From the NCBI RefSeq assembly GCF_900585905.1, contig NZ_UTVH01000031.1:186001-250000 (forward strand): DNA of 64,000 nucleotides. Direction: 5' to 3'. The notes below the pieces were generated by a model. It was not told the origin of the DNA, ran no database searches, and worked only from the letters and a program-made list of their open reading frames with translations. Positions 61,551 through 64,000 of this stretch are shown one piece after another (the stretch's first letter is position 1; each line of letters starts with the position of its first letter). This DNA is from Pseudomonas viridiflava (GTDB lineage Bacteria; Pseudomonadota; Gammaproteobacteria; Pseudomonadales; Pseudomonadaceae). A program made the position numbers and the translations under genes.

Positions 61551-62201
61551 TTAGCTGCCTGCAAACGCCTCACGCAACTGCGCCAGCGTACTGAAATGAA
61601 ACGTCGGCGCCTGCGCCTGGAGTTCTTCGTGGCTGCCGAAGCCGTAACCAACCGCAGCGACGTCGAGGCCGTTTTGCTGGCCGCCGATGAGGTCGTGTTT
61701 GCGGTCGCCGATCATCAGGGTGTGCTTTGGGTCCAGCTGTTCGGTGGCGATCAGGTGGGCGATCAGTTCGACTTTGTCGGTGCGGGTGCCGTCCAGCTCG
61801 CTGCCGTAGATGACCTTGAAGTAGCGGGCGAAGTCAAAGTGGCGGGCGATTTCGCGCGCGAATATCCAGGGTTTGGAGGTGGCGATGTACAGCGTTCGGC
61901 CTTGCGCGGTCAGGGTGTCGAGCAGTTCGAAGACGCCGTCGAACACCTCGTTTTCGTACAGCCCGGTGACCTTGAAGCGCTCGCGATAAAACCCCACGGC
62001 TTGCCATGCGGTGGCCTCATCAAAGGCGTAGGCGTGCATGAATTGCTGCAGCAACGGCGGGCCGATGAAGTGCTCAAGCTGCGCCAGGTCGGGTTCATCA
62101 ATGCCCAGTTTGGCGAGGGCGAACTGGATCGAGCGGGTGATGCCCAGGCGCGGGTCAGTCAGGGTGCCGTCAAGGTCGAAGAGGATGTTCTGGTGGTGCA
62201 T
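61551..62201 (-). CDS. HAD family phosphatase (Gph-like)
   Basis: A 216-residue HAD-superfamily hydrolase from the ATG MHHQNILFDLDGTLTDPRLG, with the nucleophile DLDGT, IATSKP, and the acidic pair in MIGDRKHDLIGGQQNG. The cap domain is of the phosphoglycolate phosphatase type. An alternative ATG at 62222 lacks a ribosome site. It starts about 14 bp after the carbonic anhydrase gene on the same strand, so the two are co-transcribed. Substrate uncertain. Confidence 0.88.
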   Translation of the reverse strand: MHHQNILFDLDGTLTDPRLGITRSIQFALAKLGIDEPDLAQLEHFIGPPLLQQFMHAYAFDEATAWQAVGFYRERFKVTGLYENEVFDGVFELLDTLTAQGRTLYIATSKPWIFAREIARHFDFARYFKVIYGSELDGTRTDKVELIAHLIATEQLDPKHTLMIGDRKHDLIGGQQNGLDVAAVGYGFGSHEELQAQAPTFHFSTLAQLREAFAGS

Positions 62202-62215
62202 TCCCGGGCGCTCGT

Positions 62216-62764
62216 TCAGCATGGCTGGTCAAAGCCTTCAGCCAGATGCAGGTCCTTGAGCTTGACGTAGTTGGCAGCGCTGTAGGGGAAGAAGGCGATT
62301 TCCTTGTCGGTCAGTGCACGCACCTGTTTCACCGGGCGGCCGACATACAGAAAGCCGCGCTCAAGCACTTTGCCCGGTGGCACCAGACTGCCTGCGCCGA
62401 TGATTACTTCGTCTTCTACCACGGCGCCATCCATGATCGTGCTGCCCATGCCGACCAGGATGCGATTGCCGAGGGTGCAGCCATGCAGCATGACTTTGTG
62501 GCCGATGGTCACTTCATCGCCGATCAGCAGCGGGAAACCGTCGGGGTTGAACGGCCCGGCGTGGGTGATGTGCAGCACGCTGCCGTCCTGCACGCTGGTG
62601 CGGGCGCCAATGCGGATGCGGTGCATGTCGCCGCGAATGACGGTCAGCGGCCAGACCGAGCTGTCGGCGCCAATCTCGACATCCCCCAGCACCACGGCCG
62701 AATGGTCGACGAACGCCCGTTCGCCAAGGCATGGAGTGTGGTTCTGAAACGTGCGAATCGCCAC
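62216..62764 (-). CDS. Gamma-class carbonic anhydrase family protein
   Basis: A 182-residue left-handed beta-helix protein with hexapeptide repeats (IGADSSVWPLTVIRGDMHRIRIG). Likely zinc ligands are histidines in LHITHAG and TIGHKVMLHGCTLG. The start is GTG with AAGGAGCC upstream. The YrdA/PaaY-like group includes members without proven carbonic anhydrase activity, so activity is uncertain. It is divergent from prlC. Confidence 0.9.
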   Translation of the reverse strand: MAIRTFQNHTPCLGERAFVDHSAVVLGDVEIGADSSVWPLTVIRGDMHRIRIGARTSVQDGSVLHITHAGPFNPDGFPLLIGDEVTIGHKVMLHGCTLGNRILVGMGSTIMDGAVVEDEVIIGAGSLVPPGKVLERGFLYVGRPVKQVRALTDKEIAFFPYSAANYVKLKDLHLAEGFDQPC

Positions 62765-62876
62765 GATAGGCTCCTTCTCTGACGCTGATAGGCAGCCAAT
62801 CCCGGTGAGATAGCTGCGCGGTGCGCCGATTGTAATTAAGATGCTTGAGTGTTTCTTTCAGCCAAGGTGCAAAACC

Positions 62877-64000
62877 GTGAGCGCGAGCAATCCTCTTCTG
62901 CAATCCTACGACCTGCCACCTTTCTCGGCGATCCGTGCCGAGCACGTAAAACCTGCCATCGAACAGATTCTGGCCGACAACCGCGCCGCCATTGCCGACA
63001 TCCTCGCCCGCGAAGGTTCGCAGCCTACATGGGCAGGTCTGGTGTTGGCGATGGACGAGCTCAACGACCGCCTCGGCGCGGCCTGGAGCCCGGTCAGCCA
63101 CCTCAACGCCGTGTGCAACAGCGCCGAACTGCGTGAAGCCTACGAGTCGTGCCTGCCTGCGTTGAGCGCCTATTCCACCGAGATGGGTCAGAACCGCGAG
63201 CTGTTTCAAGCGTTTGAAGCCCTGGCCAACAGCCCGCAAGCGGCGGGTTTCGAGGTGGCGCAGACAACCATTCTCGAACAGTCCCTGCGTGACTTCCGCT
63301 TGTCGGGCATCGATCTGCCGCCCGAGCAGCAGAAGCGCTACGCCGAAGTGCAGAGCAAGCTGTCCGAGCTGGGCAGCCAGTTTTCCAACCAGTTGCTCGA
63401 CGCCACCCAGGCCTGGACCAAGCTGATTGCCGACGAAGCCTCGCTGGCGGGCCTGACGGATTCGGCCAAACAGCAAATGGCCGCAGCGGCTCAGGCCAAA
63501 GGGCTGGAAGGCTTCCTGATCACCCTGGAGTTCCCGAGCTATTACGCGGTGATGACCTACGCCGAAGACCGCGCCCTGCGTGAAGAGGTTTACGCCGCCT
63601 ATTGCACTCGCGCATCCGATCAGGGCCCCAATGCTGGCCAGAACGATAACGGCCCGGTGATGGAGCAGATCCTCGATCTGCGCCAAGAGCTTGCCAGCCT
63701 GCTGGGTTTCGCCAGCTTCTCCGAGTTGAGTCTGGCGACCAAGATGGCTGAATCCAGCGATCAGGTGCTGACCTTCCTGCGCGATCTGGCCAGGCGCAGC
63801 AAGCCTTTCGCCGCGCAGGATCTGCAGCAGCTCAAGGCCTACGCCGCCGAACAGGGCTGCCCGGACCTGCAAAGCTGGGACAGCGGCTTTTATGGCGAGA
63901 AACTGCGTGAGCAGCGTTACAGCGTGTCTCAGGAAGCGCTGCGTGCCTACTTCCCGATCGATAAAGTGCTGGGCGGTCTGTTCGCCATCGTGCAGCGTCT
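62877..64000 (+). CDS. prlC: Oligopeptidase A, 5' part
   Basis: Zinc metallopeptidase of the M3 family that degrades oligopeptides and cleaved signal peptides. From GTG (MSASNPLLQSYDLPPFSAIRAEHVKPAIEQ), 374 residues are visible and the frame is open to the window end. The N-terminal helical half is complete; the HEFGH zinc motif lies beyond the window. It is divergent from the carbonic anhydrase gene across 112 bp. Confidence 0.95.
   Translation, partial: MSASNPLLQSYDLPPFSAIRAEHVKPAIEQILADNRAAIADILAREGSQPTWAGLVLAMDELNDRLGAAWSPVSHLNAVCNSAELREAYESCLPALSAYSTEMGQNRELFQAFEALANSPQAAGFEVAQTTILEQSLRDFRLSGIDLPPEQQKRYAEVQSKLSELGSQFSNQLLDATQAWTKLIADEASLAGLTDSAKQQMAAAAQAKGLEGFLITLEFPSYYAVMTYAEDRALREEVYAAYCTRASDQGPNAGQNDNGPVMEQILDLRQELASLLGFASFSELSLATKMAESSDQVLTFLRDLARRSKPFAAQDLQQLKAYAAEQGCPDLQSWDSGFYGEKLREQRYSVSQEALRAYFPIDKVLGGLFAIVQR

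Overview
This window is the origin-proximal part of a Pseudomonas chromosome. It opens inside dnaA and continues dnaN-recF-gyrB, with two copies of the chromosomal parS palindrome inside recF. The gene order plsC-gmhB-glyS-glyQ-tag-lpxL ... trkA-rsmB-fmt-def-LysM-dprA-tsaC-qor-hemF-aroE ... trpA-trpB/trpI is, from memory, the same as around the P. aeruginosa origin. The protein sequences, the choline-sulfatase locus and the abundant REP-type palindromes fit the P. syringae / fluorescent Pseudomonas group best. The species is an inference; no rRNA or other decisive marker is present.

Layout. 1-5.5 kb: replication and segregation core (dnaA 3' end, dnaN, recF, gyrB, terminator). 5.6-7.9 kb: accessory pair of a TetR regulator and a cytochrome b561, a small secreted protein, and two stretches without recognisable genes. 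7.9-24.5 kb: housekeeping block for phospholipid and lipid A acylation, heptose synthesis, glycyl-tRNA synthetase, alkylation repair, TrkA, RsmB/Fmt/Def, DprA, TsaC, quinone reductase, HemF and AroE. 24.5-30.3 kb: SulP transporter, a triplicated 221-bp repeat, and a choline-sulfate locus (choX-betC with a divergent LysR regulator). 30.3-31.4 kb: a small AT-rich islet bounded by two copies of the last 36 bp of the LysR gene. 31.4-32.2 kb: tandem REP array. 32.2-35.3 kb: trpA-trpB and divergent trpI. 35.3-41.0 kb: small stress and envelope genes (DUF883, dodecin, two DUF1161 proteins, OsmC, LLM oxidoreductase, lipoproteins). 41.0-41.8 kb: second REP array. 41.8-46.4 kb: dadA-ridA-dadX (alanine catabolism) with divergent Lrp-type dadR, followed by pauR and a cytochrome c5. 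46.4-53.6 kb: polyamine and amine oxidation (PauB-type FAD oxidase, KauB-type aldehyde dehydrogenase), a MocR regulator and a phospholipase D lipoprotein. 53.8-64 kb: cupin, I78 inhibitor, rpmG-rpmB, an orphan dipeptide-type binding protein, a persulfide dioxygenase/SQR pair for sulfide oxidation, acetyl-CoA hydrolase/transferase, HAD phosphatase, gamma-carbonic anhydrase, and the 5' part of prlC.

How the genes fit together. Most of the window is core metabolism. Functional modules visible from context are origin replication/segregation, N-formylmethionine processing (fmt-def), choline-sulfate uptake and hydrolysis, D-/L-alanine catabolism linked to polyamine control, and sulfide detoxification. 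The most unusual structures are non-coding or junctional: the islet with duplicated gene ends, the 221-bp triplication that carries codons of choX, the two composite REP arrays, and an excess of perfect DnaA boxes. No tRNA, rRNA, CRISPR array, insertion sequence or prophage was recognised.
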